Assembly (NCBI GenBank): GCA_015956445.1
Contig: WIUZ02000007.1
Span: 1,178,001 to 1,242,000, forward strand
Length of the DNA: 64,000 bases
Source of the DNA: Thelephora terrestris
Taxonomy: Eukaryota > Basidiomycota > Agaricomycetes > Thelephorales > Thelephoraceae
Direction of reading: 5' to 3'
In this document: positions 47,023 through 58,453 of the stretch, piece after piece
Layout: every line of letters begins with the position of its first letter
Position numbering within the stretch: the stretch's first letter is position 1
The notes under the pieces: model-generated
The model's input: the letters and a program-made list of their open reading frames with translations, nothing else
Told to the model about the DNA's origin: nothing
Databases searched by the model: none
Translations under genes and position numbers: made by a program

Positions 47023-47678
47023 TCAGCAATGATGGATCAGAGTGAGCTTAGAACCCACTCCGTTCCTGTGAGGCGATAAACCGCAAGTCAATGTGTACCC
47101 CTGGTGATCGTTATGTGGCCGAGCTTGAATGGTCAGGCAGCCTTCGCAGATCCTACTCCGCGGTGTCGTGCGCTCGCGAGGATTCTTTGAACACAAGCGG
47201 GGGGGACTGATCGCTGAGCACGAATCACAATGATAGATTCCAATGCGCAACCCGCGTTTCTCATTGGATGGCTTGGATCGCGCAAGCGCGTGCGGGCTCT
47301 TCCACAATGCAGGAAAGCCCCAAGACCAGAGGGGGTGATAATTGTGGAGGGTACTCCGCCCCTCGCCGAACACTCGGATGCGCGGGGATAAACCAAGTGC
47401 TTCCCTCCCGGGCCTGCAGGTCAGCGTATCGTTGCAACATGAAAGTGCCACCCCGAGTAACCGGTCGGAGAGTTGGCCAATAGTAGGCAATTCCTAGAGA
47501 GGTCCCGAGTCATGATCAAGTCGATCTCTCCGCCCCCGGCTCGCGCACTTGTGGGAACGTACGGGTTCGATCCGTAGATGATCGCTCCTGGGAAGGGAGG
47601 AAAAAAATGTGAGCGTTCGGGCCCCCGATCAGATGAACAGTGTACTGCGTCGTAGAATCCTAGCTCCGATTTGACCAT
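47023..47678 (-). other. GC-rich, ORF-dense block of unknown origin
   Basis: About 650 bp in which several long frames overlap on the minus strand (155, 87 and 85 residues) and the plus strand is also open. The minus frames are rich in Arg, Cys, Ser and Pro and look unlike neighbouring genes (for example PSTIITPSGLGAFLHCGRAR). A perfect T-arm-like TACGG-GTTCGAT-CCGTA occurs at 47,563-47,579, but no complete tRNA folds around it. No fungal gene family is recognised. Confidence 0.3.
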
Positions 47679-48307
47679 TCATCACCCAGCGTCCACCGAC
47701 TGACCCCTGCAGACGCCGGTGCTTAGAGAGCAGCCTACAGACACGGGAGTGGAGTTCCAAAGATATCATTCAGGTCAGGGTCAGCGGCCCGTATGGTGTG
47801 CGTGCGCGCCATGATTGGGTAGCACTTGAGCCTTGTTGTCAGTCCACCATATTTGGTGTAAGTACTTGCGCACTGCATCATCCTCCACGTAACGCTTGCT
47901 TAAGCCAAATCCTATTGAGCTTTGGCACGAGCCGCGGTGGGCTCAGTTTGGCTAGTAGTGCCACCCGAAATACAGGCTGTGTGGTGTAGAGCGTAATCCT
48001 GACTGTATGTAGTACGTCAGACGGTGGGATGGCCGAAAACAATGCTACGTATTTACTTGCTTACTCACCTTACCTTGCGTGTTACATGTCGGATCTAAGC
48101 AGCAGGTTTTGGTTCCGAGTGTAGGATGTGGTTTGGCGGGTGGTCGGAACCGGGATGCGGGCCGGTGATCATTGTTGTGATGCCGACGGGCGTACGCAAG
48201 TCTACGCAGTTCGGCAGCCGCGTTGGTATCATTATTCAACACCGCCTAAACACGCATACGATTACCTCCAACCTCACTGACCATCCAAACCTTTCTTCCT
48301 TTGACTC

Positions 48308-49974
48308 ATGGCCAAGCCAGAGATCCACTTGTTGGTGAGCCCACAGTCGTCGTTGTCAGGCCCGTAGTCCCGAGAGCGCTAACCCGTCCAGGTGCTCATT
48401 CATGGCATGTGGGGTTCTCCCTCCCACCTGGATTCTGCGGCCCGGGTCATCGAAGAGGTCAAGGGCAGTAAAGCCCAACTTGTCGACGCCGGAGCTCCTG
48501 ACCTCCACGTGCTTATCGCGGTGACAAATGCTAGAGACCATACCTATGACGGGATTGATAATGGTGGTGAAAGAGTTGCCCAAGAAGCGAGTCGCCTCAT
48601 ATGACCGCCCCACAGCACTTTAGGCTTATGCGGTTACTACAGGTCTATGAAGAAATCGACAAGCTTACGTCTGAGGGACGCATTGTAACTCGATTTTCGG
48701 TTTTTGGGTATTCGATGGGTGGGCTCATTGCCCGCTATCTCCTGGGAGTCCTCAGTGCCCGGAACTTTTTCGACACTATTGCACCGGTTAACTTTACCAC
48801 GTTTGCTACCCCCCACATCGGGGTCCCTCGGTATCCTGGCTTCCTGTCGTCTATCGTCTTCAGAGTAGGACCCCGGATGCTCAGCGTATCCGGTGAGCAG
48901 TTTTTCCACACCGACAGTTGGGGTACCACCGGGCGCCCCCTATTGGCAGTGATGGCCGACCCAAGTAAGTGACACAGCACAGCGAGGACGTTTGCCCCCC
49001 GAGCCTAACTCAACCTTGAGCCCAAATATTTTTCAAGACCCTTGCATCATTCGCCAACATCGCAATATACGCCAACGCGATTAACGACGCGTCTTCCCCT
49101 TACGCAACATCCGCAATAGAACTAGAAGATCCATTCTTGGAATACCAATACAACGGAATACGGATGTCCGTCAAGTCTACCCTGATTAGCTTTTGGCTGT
49201 GCCCTTGCTGATATTTGTTTCTAGTAAATTCGACCCGGATTACCCTCATCTGATACACTCGTGGGTACTGCCCGATCAGCCACCTCCGCCGCCCAAAACA
49301 CTTTCGGCCCAATGGTTCAAGGCCATATGCTCTCGCCCCCTCCTTCCCCCTAAGTTACAGTTCCGGTTCCCCATAAACCTCGTGCGTTGACTCATGTTGA
49401 TGTCCGCTTGTGATTGGCTGACATACAAACAAACACACTGCAGATCATGATCGCTTTTATCCCCTTGTTGATGCCCGTTTTTGCCAGCTTTGTCTTATAT
49501 CGCTTTTCCAAGTCCTCGAAACTCTCCCGAGCTCGCATCAGGGCAATGGAAGGCTCCGAGTCATATCAGCAACGGTTGATCCACATGTTCTCCGACCTGG
49601 AAAACCGTGTAGAGAGCGCCTTCGTCGAGGTGGTACACGATGTGGCGGAGTTTGGAGTTGACGCCCCAGCATCCCAGGGAGCGCAGACCGACACCATAGG
49701 GGAAAGAAAGGAGCTCAACGCAAATGGCAATGCCGACAGCACCGCCACGCCTCTCTTGGCATCGGAGGCTCGGGAGAAATCGCATTTGAGTGAGGCTCAG
49801 AAGGAAATGGTCCGGTCATTAAACACCATCCCAAATATGAAGAAATACCGCTCGTTTTTTGCGGAAAGTCGAAACTCACACGGCATCATTATCAGCCGGG
49901 ACCCTCTTCAGTTTGAGGTTCACAAGAGGGGTGAGGAAATACTCCGCCACTGGGCTGAGAGGTTTGACCTTTGA
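48308..49974 (+). CDS. DUF676-family serine esterase/lipase
   Basis: Alpha/beta-hydrolase of the Rog1/YOR059C-like lipase group. Start MAKPEIHLL spliced to VLIHGMWGSPSHL (oxyanion-side HG motif). Then DLHVLIAVTNARDHTYDGID, GERVAQE, KLTSEGRIVTRFSVFGYSMG with the nucleophile elbow GYSMGG at about 48,708, LIARYLLGVL, FTTFATPHIGVPRYPGF, LLAVMADPS, FFKTLASFANIAIYANAIND, PFLEYQYNGIRM, and FDPDYPHLIHSWVLP. The last exon encodes a hydrophobic segment IMIAFIPLLMPVFASFVLYRF (membrane anchor) followed by a soluble tail with MKKYRSFFAESRNSHGIIIS, ending at 49,974. The catalytic Asp and His are probably in the ND and PHLIHS regions. The C-terminal membrane anchor and lipase domain suggest action on membrane lipids or lipid droplets. 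Six or so introns. Confidence 0.85.
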
Positions 49975-51211
49975 ACCCGAAGCGCCTCGGGACACGCACG
50001 TGCTGTACGCTTACTTCTACTTAGATGTTCTGACGGTTCGTTGTTCACTTATTGTCTTTATATCCCTTCGTCATAATCCATGCTAAAGCTTGCTCCGTCC
50101 GTGACCTGTGCTTTATCGGCGTGCGTTTGCTCACCGGTTTGCCTATCTACTCAGCTACTAGCGCTTTATCTGGGACTACTACTTTTTTGTGAGGTGCGTA
50201 GATCCGGAGGTATCATTATCTTCCGAGTCTCTCCGCTTCCGATTGAATGCACGATAAGGTCAGGCGACCAACAGAATCGAACCCAAATCCTTAAGGTCTT
50301 ATCAACAGTCGCTCGCGTTTCTTCTCACGGATGACGGTGCAAATACCACTATAGCGCTCGGAGTTGCGAATGTTGCATTGCAGAATCCAGGTGGCTCCCG
50401 TTCCCACACACACACGATACCATTCGGGGGAAAATCAACCGCTCTGTGTCTTTCACGTATCACTGGGAACAAAATATGTAAGTAACGTCCTAACTAACTC
50501 CGCTCATGTTTCAAAGCGTAATCCTGCTGACATGTGAACATTTGATTCTCTGGTTACTGGCTACGGACCAACTGCACCCGTACATAAGTCTCACGCGCCT
50601 GAAACAACCCCTTTGAGCGTTTGATCCCTGCCCAGAAAACCATTATGAAAATTCACACTGGAACGCCGGACGCTGCGGAGGCAATTTTCCAAGTCGCTTA
50701 TTACCACTCGCTTGATACTCTCGCTACCACACTGAAACACGATCGAGTCGAGCCGGCATTGCGTTCCGTGCACCATATCAAACGTTCAATCAAGATCCGT
50801 GCCCTGCAACTGCAGCACATCCAACAATCACGCCGCCGTTCTTGAGGGTGCGAATCCAAAGATACGGCATTCCCGACCTCTTGAGGCACATTAGGAACAG
50901 GCGTTCTATGATTTGACGTTATCCGCTCCGGCCGGACCCTTTAAGGAGAACAGGAAGTAAGCCACGCCGTGCTCACTTGCTGCTATGTTTGTGACTGCCC
51001 TCCAACACGCTCCTGGCGCCTGACCAGGTTACGCATCAGAAGGGCTCACGCCAACTCATGACCGTTTTGGGCCACTCGTCGATCCGATCCCCACGTAAGT
51101 GCACTCATTCGCGAGGAGGGTGGTGTCTGAGACCAGCTGACTTGGTCACCCTTCAGGTTAGTCTGAGTTCGCAAGCCGCACTGTGGTTTCCATATATGTG
51201 AAACGTGACCA
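49975..51211. other. Intergenic, no gene supported
   Basis: Short frames only. A plus-strand frame at 50,621-50,845 has an even, basic composition (HHIKRSIKIRALQLQHIQQ) but no family or splice context. A CACACACACAC run occurs near 50,405. Nothing else is called. Confidence 0.35.
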
Positions 51212-52547
51212 TTGAGGTTTAGCATTTTATCTTATCAGATTGACCTTCTGACGTCAAAGGCATCTTCGGCAGTACCGAGCTTCCGTAATCCAATTATCCC
51301 CTCGTATAAAAAGGGGAGTCGGTATCATGGCTGTTCCCTCACCTACCCTTTGCTCGCTTTGAAGCTGGCTCACCACCCCTCACACCCGAGTCACAACGCA
51401 GTCGGCCAGTCGGTGGTTCCCGCCACCGACATTGAAGAGGTGACTTCCCGCGATTATAACTCATGGAACCCCGTTGATGGGATGACGGTAAGTGCAGAGA
51501 TCCTTGGGAAGGCATGATGGGGCGCTGATGGCAGAACGGTAGGGGTTCCCCCATGGGTTCTACCCCAATGGCTTCGGATACTTCGTCGACACCAACGGAA
51601 ATCTTGTTTTCTACCACGACCCCACTCAGACACAGGGATCATCGGGCTCTAACACGGTTCGCATCGGAGGCCGTGTGATTACGTCGGCGGCGCTTAACTA
51701 ACCCCTGACCTTTGATTGCTTTTCAAGACGTCAAATAGTTATAACCAAGCTTCCGTGGACGTCGGAGGGTGCAAACCCCCAGGACAATACTCGCAGGGGA
51801 TCGAGAATACTCCGTCCCCTGAAGGTTCAATGGTACAACAAGGCGTCCTAGACTTTCCGCAAACTCTTTTCCTCCTCCCTCCTCGGGGTGATTTGGTTCC
51901 CCAGATGAGGTACGGTATGAGGACGAATAAGAAGGGCGGATTCTGCCCAGCGCCTCCTATTACGTTCGCTGTCGGCAACCAGAGCGGCATCCTGCTTCAG
52001 GATGCGATAGATGAGAGATTCGAGGGATTATTGGCGAGAGATGATGGGATGTTTGTTGGATGTCGTTCAACCGCAATATCCTTTCGTATTCAGGTACAAA
52101 ACAGCCGAGCGCTCCCTTTAATTGACTTCTGGACGCAAGGTTTGTTGACGATTTCTTTTATCTCCCTTCGCAGTGGCCCGGGTTACAACCCTGGACTTGC
52201 CATGTATGTCATCATTAACGCGATAAGGTCCACACGAGATTTAGTTCATTCGCAGATTAATACTCTCGATTGGAAGAAGTCGAGAGGAGCTATAACACGC
52301 TCCAAGTTGACTTATAAGATCGCTAAGGCAGTGAATTCTTTTATTGAGGTGTGCTATTCCTGGCGTTGAGTGAGATTTTCGCTAACGTAACGTCATGATG
52401 GGACAGGTCAATCAAGGGATGGATACCGCTGAAGAAGATTGGCGGGTTGGTGTCGGGCACATCGAGCTAAAGGACTTGATTTTGGATAGAATTGACCAGG
52501 TTTCGAAAGGCTCTTGGCAGCCACAGATTTATGTCATGCGCCCATGA
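51212..52547 (+). CDS. Orphan-family protein, best-preserved member
   Basis: The most complete of three related genes here. The start is uncertain (51,212 is the first in-frame Met). The first exon ends IEEVTSRDYNSWNPVDGMT and splices at an AACGGTAG acceptor to GFPHGFYPNGFGYFVDTNGN. A GTGTGA...CTAAC...CAAG intron removes the TAA at about 51,700. Then FLLPPRGDLVPQ, ITFAVGNQSGILLQDAIDER, FEGLLARDDGMFVGCRSTAI, SFRIQ spliced to WPGYNP, SRGAITRSKLTYKIAKAVNS, FIE spliced to VNQGMDTAEEDW, VGVGHIELKDLILDRIDQVS and KGSWQPQIYVMRP-stop. The order RDDxMF / ISxR / WPGY / ITRxKL / GHIxLxDL / SWQP is shared with the other copies. I know it only from unnamed Agaricomycete proteins. No catalytic motif or membrane segment is seen. 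Confidence 0.6.
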
Positions 52548-53117
52548 GCTGGGCACGAGACGGATGTTTCTTCCTGGACCTTCAACAGGCCAGTTTTTGC
52601 TTCTTCTGTTCCCTTTAATTTCCCATGCGCGATTAATACGTGCGCGTGTACCCCGGATTTATTATGCGGGGTGATCTGTTTATATTTTTTACCAGTGTCT
52701 CTGTCAGCGTTGATATCGCTAGAGTTTCCCCCGAATACATTCGTTTCCATCACCATCGACGACGAGGCTGAATGAGGTACTGGAGTTCACATGGAGGCCT
52801 GGGAATCCCGGTCAGGCAGTGACCCGATTGGTCGGGCGGCTGCTGATCTCATCATCCTTGCTCGTCAGCATCATTGCGTGGCATGCCTGAGGAGACCGTT
52901 GCTGACCCAAGCTCAAGAGAACGAGAACCCCCATAGGGGTCGAACGTCTTCGTATAAAAGCAGCCAACTTTCGCCCTCCAGTTGGAGCATCTCACAGCTA
53001 GCAAACCTCTCTCTCAAACTGCTTTCACGTCTTCGCCCCTCAACACTTCGCTCGGCCGCATCCACTAGAACTTTCTTCAGAAGCTCTCCAACTTCGACCG
53101 TCGCCAATCAGCTGAAT

Positions 53118-54114
53118 ATGCCCGCCACCAAATTGGTTCTCAGGCCATCTGCCGAAAGGGGTCACGCCGACCACGGTTGGCTCAAGACGTTCCACACGTT
53201 TTCCTTTGCCTCGTGAGTTTGAAACTCATAATATCTTTAATATCGATAAGAGCCCATCCTGCTAAGATATGGCGATTACGATCACATGGGCTTCGGGCAC
53301 CTTCGTGTCCTGAACGAGGATCGGGTCGAGCCCGGCACCGGGTTTGGAACTCACCCCCACCGCGAATTTGAGATATTTTCTTACATCGTCGATGGAGCAC
53401 TTGAACAGTACGTGGTTTCGGACCTTGTTCTCACTGAATGTGCGCTTGCTGAATGACGTGGGGGTCTGTTATCAGCGGTGATTCGATGGGAAACACCGAA
53501 GTGATTCGGCGTGGTGACCTCCAAATGACGTCCGCGGGCACTGGTATCAGACATAGCGAAAAATGTCACGGTCCAAAAGAAGTCCACTTCCTGCAGATCT
53601 GGGCCACTCCCAATAAATCGAAGCTCACACCCAAATACTACACGAGGCTCGTATATCCTACCACCTACTGCGCAATGTTTCTTATTGGAGCATAGGCTGA
53701 CAAAACCCCATACCCTCTTTATTTAGACACTTCTCCGATGATGAAAAACGGGACAAATGGGCGCATATTGTAGCGCCTGCTGTCAAGGACAGCCAGGGGG
53801 TTGTCGATAAGCGCGAAGCATCCGGTCCTGCCCCCGTCCACTCCCCACTCGACGTCTTCGCCACCATCCTCTCTCCAACCACTTCCCTCTCCCACACCGC
53901 TACGCGCACTAATGTCTACGCCCATCTCATCCAGAGGTCCGGTTACAATGCCGGTGATTCGACTGGTGCCACAGTCAAGATCGACGTCGGTAGTGACTCT
54001 GTCAAACTGAGGGAGGGTGACGGTGTGTACATGACCCTTACCCCTGGGGCCAAAATCGATGTCCAGAACGTCGGTGAGAAGGATGGCGAGCTTTTACTCT
54101 TCGACACTGAGTAG
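53118..54114 (+). CDS. Pirin family protein
   Basis: Bicupin iron-binding protein of the pirin family (nuclear co-regulator or quercetinase-like in characterised members). Start [20 protein letters not shown] (the usual R...RGHADHGWL opening). Then [12 protein letters not shown] spliced to a [19 protein letters not shown] exon. The N-cupin metal motif [20 protein letters not shown] supplies His-x-His and Glu, followed by STIRRGDLQ-type sequence ([20 protein letters not shown]) with the last metal His. Then [20 protein letters not shown], a second cupin with [16 protein letters not shown], and [20 protein letters not shown]...GELLLFDTE-stop. The frame is open upstream to 52,791, but that leader (Arg/Ser-rich, [15 protein letters not shown]) would be unusual. 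It might be a mitochondrial presequence, so an alternative start is possible. Confidence 0.88.
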
Positions 54115-54271
54115 GATCGGTCTGGAGATATGTTTGTATCCCGCTCTTGAGATCCGTGTAGGTCACGAATTGCATAAAAAATCAGAATGTAATCTAAGTA
54201 TTGCTCAACAATTTCGAACCCCAGCGGAAAACAGCGTGGGGGTGTGGAAAGGCTACGATGAGGCGGACATG

Positions 54272-55734
54272 TCACCGGGAGCCAACAGCCTCGAAGCCAA
54301 CATTGAACTCTTTGCCAATTGACAACTCCTCAGCTGCCCTTTTCATGCCCCAAGAACGGTATTCCCTGGCTCTCTCTTCCTTAATCTCCTCTTCAGTAAG
54401 CCCCTCTTTCAACTCCATCTTTGCCACTCGTTCTTCAACGTCGATACTACGACCGAAGTCGATCAGACGGAAACTCGGCGTAGACATACTCCGTTCTTGC
54501 GGATGGCGAGTGAGAGGCCCGGGCTGAATGACGACGTTACGTATGTACGTAGACTGGTGAAGGTACCCTTGCGAGTGGAAACGGAGGAACAGCGAGTGGC
54601 ACTCGGTCCTACGTTGCACTCCACCGTCAACGTGCCTTGGCGCACTGTAAGATAACGACCGACCACTCACCTCTGATCTGGCGTCAATATATCAGGATCC
54701 ACCGGATTTCCACACTCTTCCATCAACAAGATAGGGCTCAGCTTGTCCCTGTTTTCCCCGGTGGGCAGATAGTACCCATAAAACTTTGGCACGATCGGCC
54801 CAACAGGGACAGGCCATGATAGAGGGGAGACCATGTTATACCCGCACCATTCCTCGCTGAAATGTCTCGGGAAACTGCCAAAGATCTTGGCTTCGTTGTG
54901 GAGCAAGGCGCGATGGTTAGAATGAGGGAAAGCGGTCTTCGCTACCACGGTAATTTTTCCGTCTGGAGTGCGACCGGACAGACCCTTTGGAAGGGTGAGG
55001 GTCGCCCGGTACACATTAGAGTGATTGCCGACGCCGACGACCTCCTCTGGATCGAGAGAGAGTTCCGCGGTGAGGGGATCCTCAGCAAACCGGTCAGCTG
55101 ACCAATCGCGGGAGAAGGATGGGTAGAGTCGCTCGTAGATCCACGGTTTGTTTTTGCCGGTGCCTTTCAGAGTTTTGTGTTCCCCAAAGGCGAGGCTGGA
55201 AGGGTCGGTGACGGCAAGACGGTCGGGGAAGAATTGCTGAGGGATGTGTTCTTCGAGGCATCGGTGGATGCGACCTTCCTTCCCCCGGGAAATGTAATCT
55301 TGTTTCGGCTTTGAACTCGCTTGCGTCTTGCCCTTGGTCTTCTTCGCTCGTGCATCTTCTGGATCGACGGGGGTTGGGTCTTCGTGATCTGAGCCCTCGT
55401 CAAAGCACCCGTACATCCAGCTCTCCGGAAAATCCACATCCTTGTCGATCTTGAGGAGAGGGTAAGGTCTGCGGACCCGGGGTAGTATATGCGGTTCATT
55501 CCCATCATCGATCGGTCGCTCGCCAAACTCCTTGATCATGCTCCTAGACCAACAGGTGACGACATTGACACCAGGGATTCGTTGGATAATGAAGAGATCG
55601 TCGGTGGAATGACCCCATACGGCACCGTTTGGGGTGCGTATTCCGAGCGGCGCATCGTGTTTGTGGAGATACTTGCCATCAGGAGCTCGATCCCACCACT
55701 GGTGGACGAAACGAGTGCGTTTGGTTTCTGGCAT
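54272..55734 (-). CDS. Protein-kinase-like domain protein
   Basis: Two main exons. The first (355 residues) starts MPETKRTRFVHQWWDRAPDG and has a long N-terminal extension, then VVGVGNHSNVYRATLTLP (Gly-loop-like), ITVVAKTAF (Lys), LLHNEAKIFGSFPRHFSEEW, PKFYGYYLP and ILLMEECG (hinge). After an intron come FLRFHSQGYLHQSTYIRNVV, where the expected HxD is replaced by QST, then SFRLIDFGRSI (DFG). The C-terminus has REYRSWGMKRAAEEL. This pattern fits the fungal kinase-like families found in many copies in Agaricomycetes. The altered catalytic loop suggests weak or absent kinase activity. It is divergent neighbour to nothing and lies tail-to-tail with pirin, 157 bp apart. Confidence 0.7.
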
Positions 55735-56009
55735 CGCGTTAGGAGGCGAAGATGGAGGTGGTAGCGGATGACTGAGATGAAGGATCGTAATGTTCCTTGG
55801 TTGTACTATCGCCCTGCTCCTGAACGAGAAGTCGGAGATATCTGATTATCATAATGATTATCATTATCGGAGGACCACGCCACACGTGACCAGAAACTCG
55901 AGGACGGTCACCCTCCGCCATGACGAGCATGCAGCGGTTAAGCGACAACTTGGGCATCGGTCAGGGAGGTAACTGGGCAGGATTATGATTATGCAAAAGC
56001 CGAGTCATA

Positions 56010-56630
56010 CCTTGGCTATTGCACGGCCAAATCTTCCCGATAGCCGCTGCGCGTCGTTATCTCTGGACCATTGCGAGCTCGCACACGAAGATTGAGGCAG
56101 TCCACGGCGGTAAGTACGCAAGCCTATTGGTTCGGAGCGGTCATACTTCAGTATCTCATCATGGACTACGGAAAAACAGGTGACACCCGAGTGGTTATTA
56201 CCAATTCCCAAATCCTCACAATTCTGAGCCGAAAGGAGAAACCTTGTCGATGGGAAACCCGACATGAGACTAGTCACAATCTAAAACGCAAGAAGCCCCG
56301 TCCTCGAAAGGCCCATTCGGATTAGATTTGTCGCAGGCACATTTGGCGCATTCCCCACAGCGAGGCGCGTGATCAACGGACGACCCGAGGGAAAGGTACC
56401 GCCAATACTTTGTCGTTGACTCATAGGCTCGGTAGAGATCCGCTTCCGAGATCTGCGTGGGGTTCCTGACATCGACGGCGATCTCTTCGTGGTTAAGAAC
56501 CGCGTCTTATCTTCCATTTCATTCCGAGGAATTAAAACTGGCGTGGAAGCCCGCAATTACATCTCGGATAAGCGTGGTCGCCTTTTGCTATCTACCCTCG
56601 CGTCATATGCGTTTCTTTTGAGGTAAGACC
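56010..56630 (+). pseudogene. Coding-like fragment, unidentified
   Basis: Two stretches read like exons: AARRYLWTIASSHTKIEAVH near 56,045-56,105 and, after stops, VEIRFRDLRGVPDIDGDLFV, ISFRGIKTGVEARNYIS, LLLSTLASYAFLLR at about 56,430-56,625 before a GGTAAG donor. Between them frames are interrupted. Composition is normal coding, so this is probably a decayed gene or a gene whose introns I could not place. The family is not recognised. Confidence 0.35.
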
Positions 56631-56639
56631 TCCCAGAGT

Positions 56640-58453
56640 TCATATCTTTCGTTCTTCTTCCGAAGATCCGAGAACGTGGAGGGTGATCCTGGGCGTCACG
56701 GATCTCACTGCGCGATAGATGGCGACGTTCTATGCCATCGATGGGAAAATTCTAAGAAACTGGCGCTGTTTGCTCCCACCCAACTGGTACTCGTGCTGGG
56801 GGCGTCTTAGATGATGGCGTCCCATGATCAATATATCATAAGGACAATTATCCTGCCGCTACTTCGAAACGGCAGCGATACCTCATTGGCGAATTGGCGC
56901 TTCTCCCCGCTTTTTAGTGAGCGCCATTGACTGAGCGCTGCGGGGAAAGGTTAGTACCGATAAATCAGTACGAGATTCCGGTCGCTTTGGGGCCGTTCAG
57001 AACTTTCAGCACTGACCAATTTTTCGCAGCCAAATCATCACAGCGGAGGGACCTTGCCAATCGCCCCGGCCAGCGGTTGGTCGTGAGATGGAAGCAGCGG
57101 TTGCAGATGTCACCAAGGGCGCCAACGACCTCCGACCTCAAATGCATTGTATAGGGCTGTCAAGTTGGGCGAGCCGACGTCGCGTATCGCACTCTAGCTA
57201 AAGTTGGCGATCGAATCACGAGTGGCGACATCGGAAACATTCGCCCTGTGTTTCACCACCCACGCCTCCGAATATTTCTTATCCGGTTTTCATTTGCGCA
57301 TGAACGGGGTGTACGCGTCACTGGGCTATTGAGCAGCGGTTCCGGCCCCCTCGAGAGTCGGGATGTCTCGTTGTCAACATCATTCGTGTTGCCGAGAGGT
57401 TCGGGATTAGATCGTCTTTGTATGTCAATTCCCCCTATCTCGCCACACGGGGCGATCTCTTGACGAGAGTCTCGCCAGGGTAGTTACAGGGTCGTAATGT
57501 CCTTGTTTCAGGGGTTCAAAGATGTAAGCGAGCAGAAGCCCAGCAAGCCGAGATGAACACCCTCAGGAAAAAATCCTAATATTTCGGGTTTCGTCAGCGG
57601 AATTCTCGAAGGCGAATCTCATATTGCTTCCGCATTGCCCTGTCCGCTCTTACGTTCCCTTTGGGGGTTTCTGAAACCACGGGTTTTCAATGTGGCTCAG
57701 ATCGAAGTCACAGGGTAGGCTGCCGGTACCACGACCAAGGGCGTTCACTGCACCCGAGCAGGTGGAGCCTCGTTGCCTGTCCACAACAGCATACAGTACC
57801 CTAGCGCTCCAAATACAACCTCCTGGGCGGTTTAATGCTGCCTCGGGCAGGTATTCCGAAGTCAAGTGTTTTGGGATTTTAACGCTTGTTGTGCCTCACA
57901 ACCGCACGAACGAACGTGCTTTTACTCCAGTCGTGTTGATCCGATTCCGTGCTCCACCATCGCCTCTTCCCCCCAAGAGCTCAATTTCGGCCGAACGAGA
58001 GAGAACACAAAAGCCGAACGAAGGAAAACTGAATAACGGAGGAAACGGTGCGCAGCCTCCGACCCACAGCGTCGGTATCTGTGATGGCCACGATTGACTC
58101 AGAACCGGCGACTGAATCAGCTTCCAATCTTGCGCTTCTCAAATTTTCTAGCGGAGCGAAGAAGTTGAGGGAATGGACAGTTGTTGGGATCGCAGCAGAA
58201 CTCTGAAAAGCTTGAAAAAAAACACCTTGGATCGGTGAACATGCCATGTATTCGGATCTTGATTCAATCGGAATACGTAGTACAGGGTACCTCGTAAGAA
58301 AAGAAAAAGGACCCTGGATCAAGCAGAATAGAACGGAAAAGGAAACACGTGGATCGCGACAAGAGGAAGTCAAAGAACGACCTGAGGAAAAGGGCCGAAA
58401 ACAGTGCGTCGACTTTCGCGCGTCAATCATCGGAAATTTCGTCGTCGTCTTCA
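56640..58453. other. Gene-poor interval
   Basis: About 1.8 kb with only short overlapping frames on both strands and no motif or splice structure I can support. Confidence 0.35.

Noticed and set aside
47515-47584. Possible tRNA gene around a perfect T-arm
   Set aside because: Only five acceptor pairs and no D-arm or anticodon arm fit; on the other strand it is no better.
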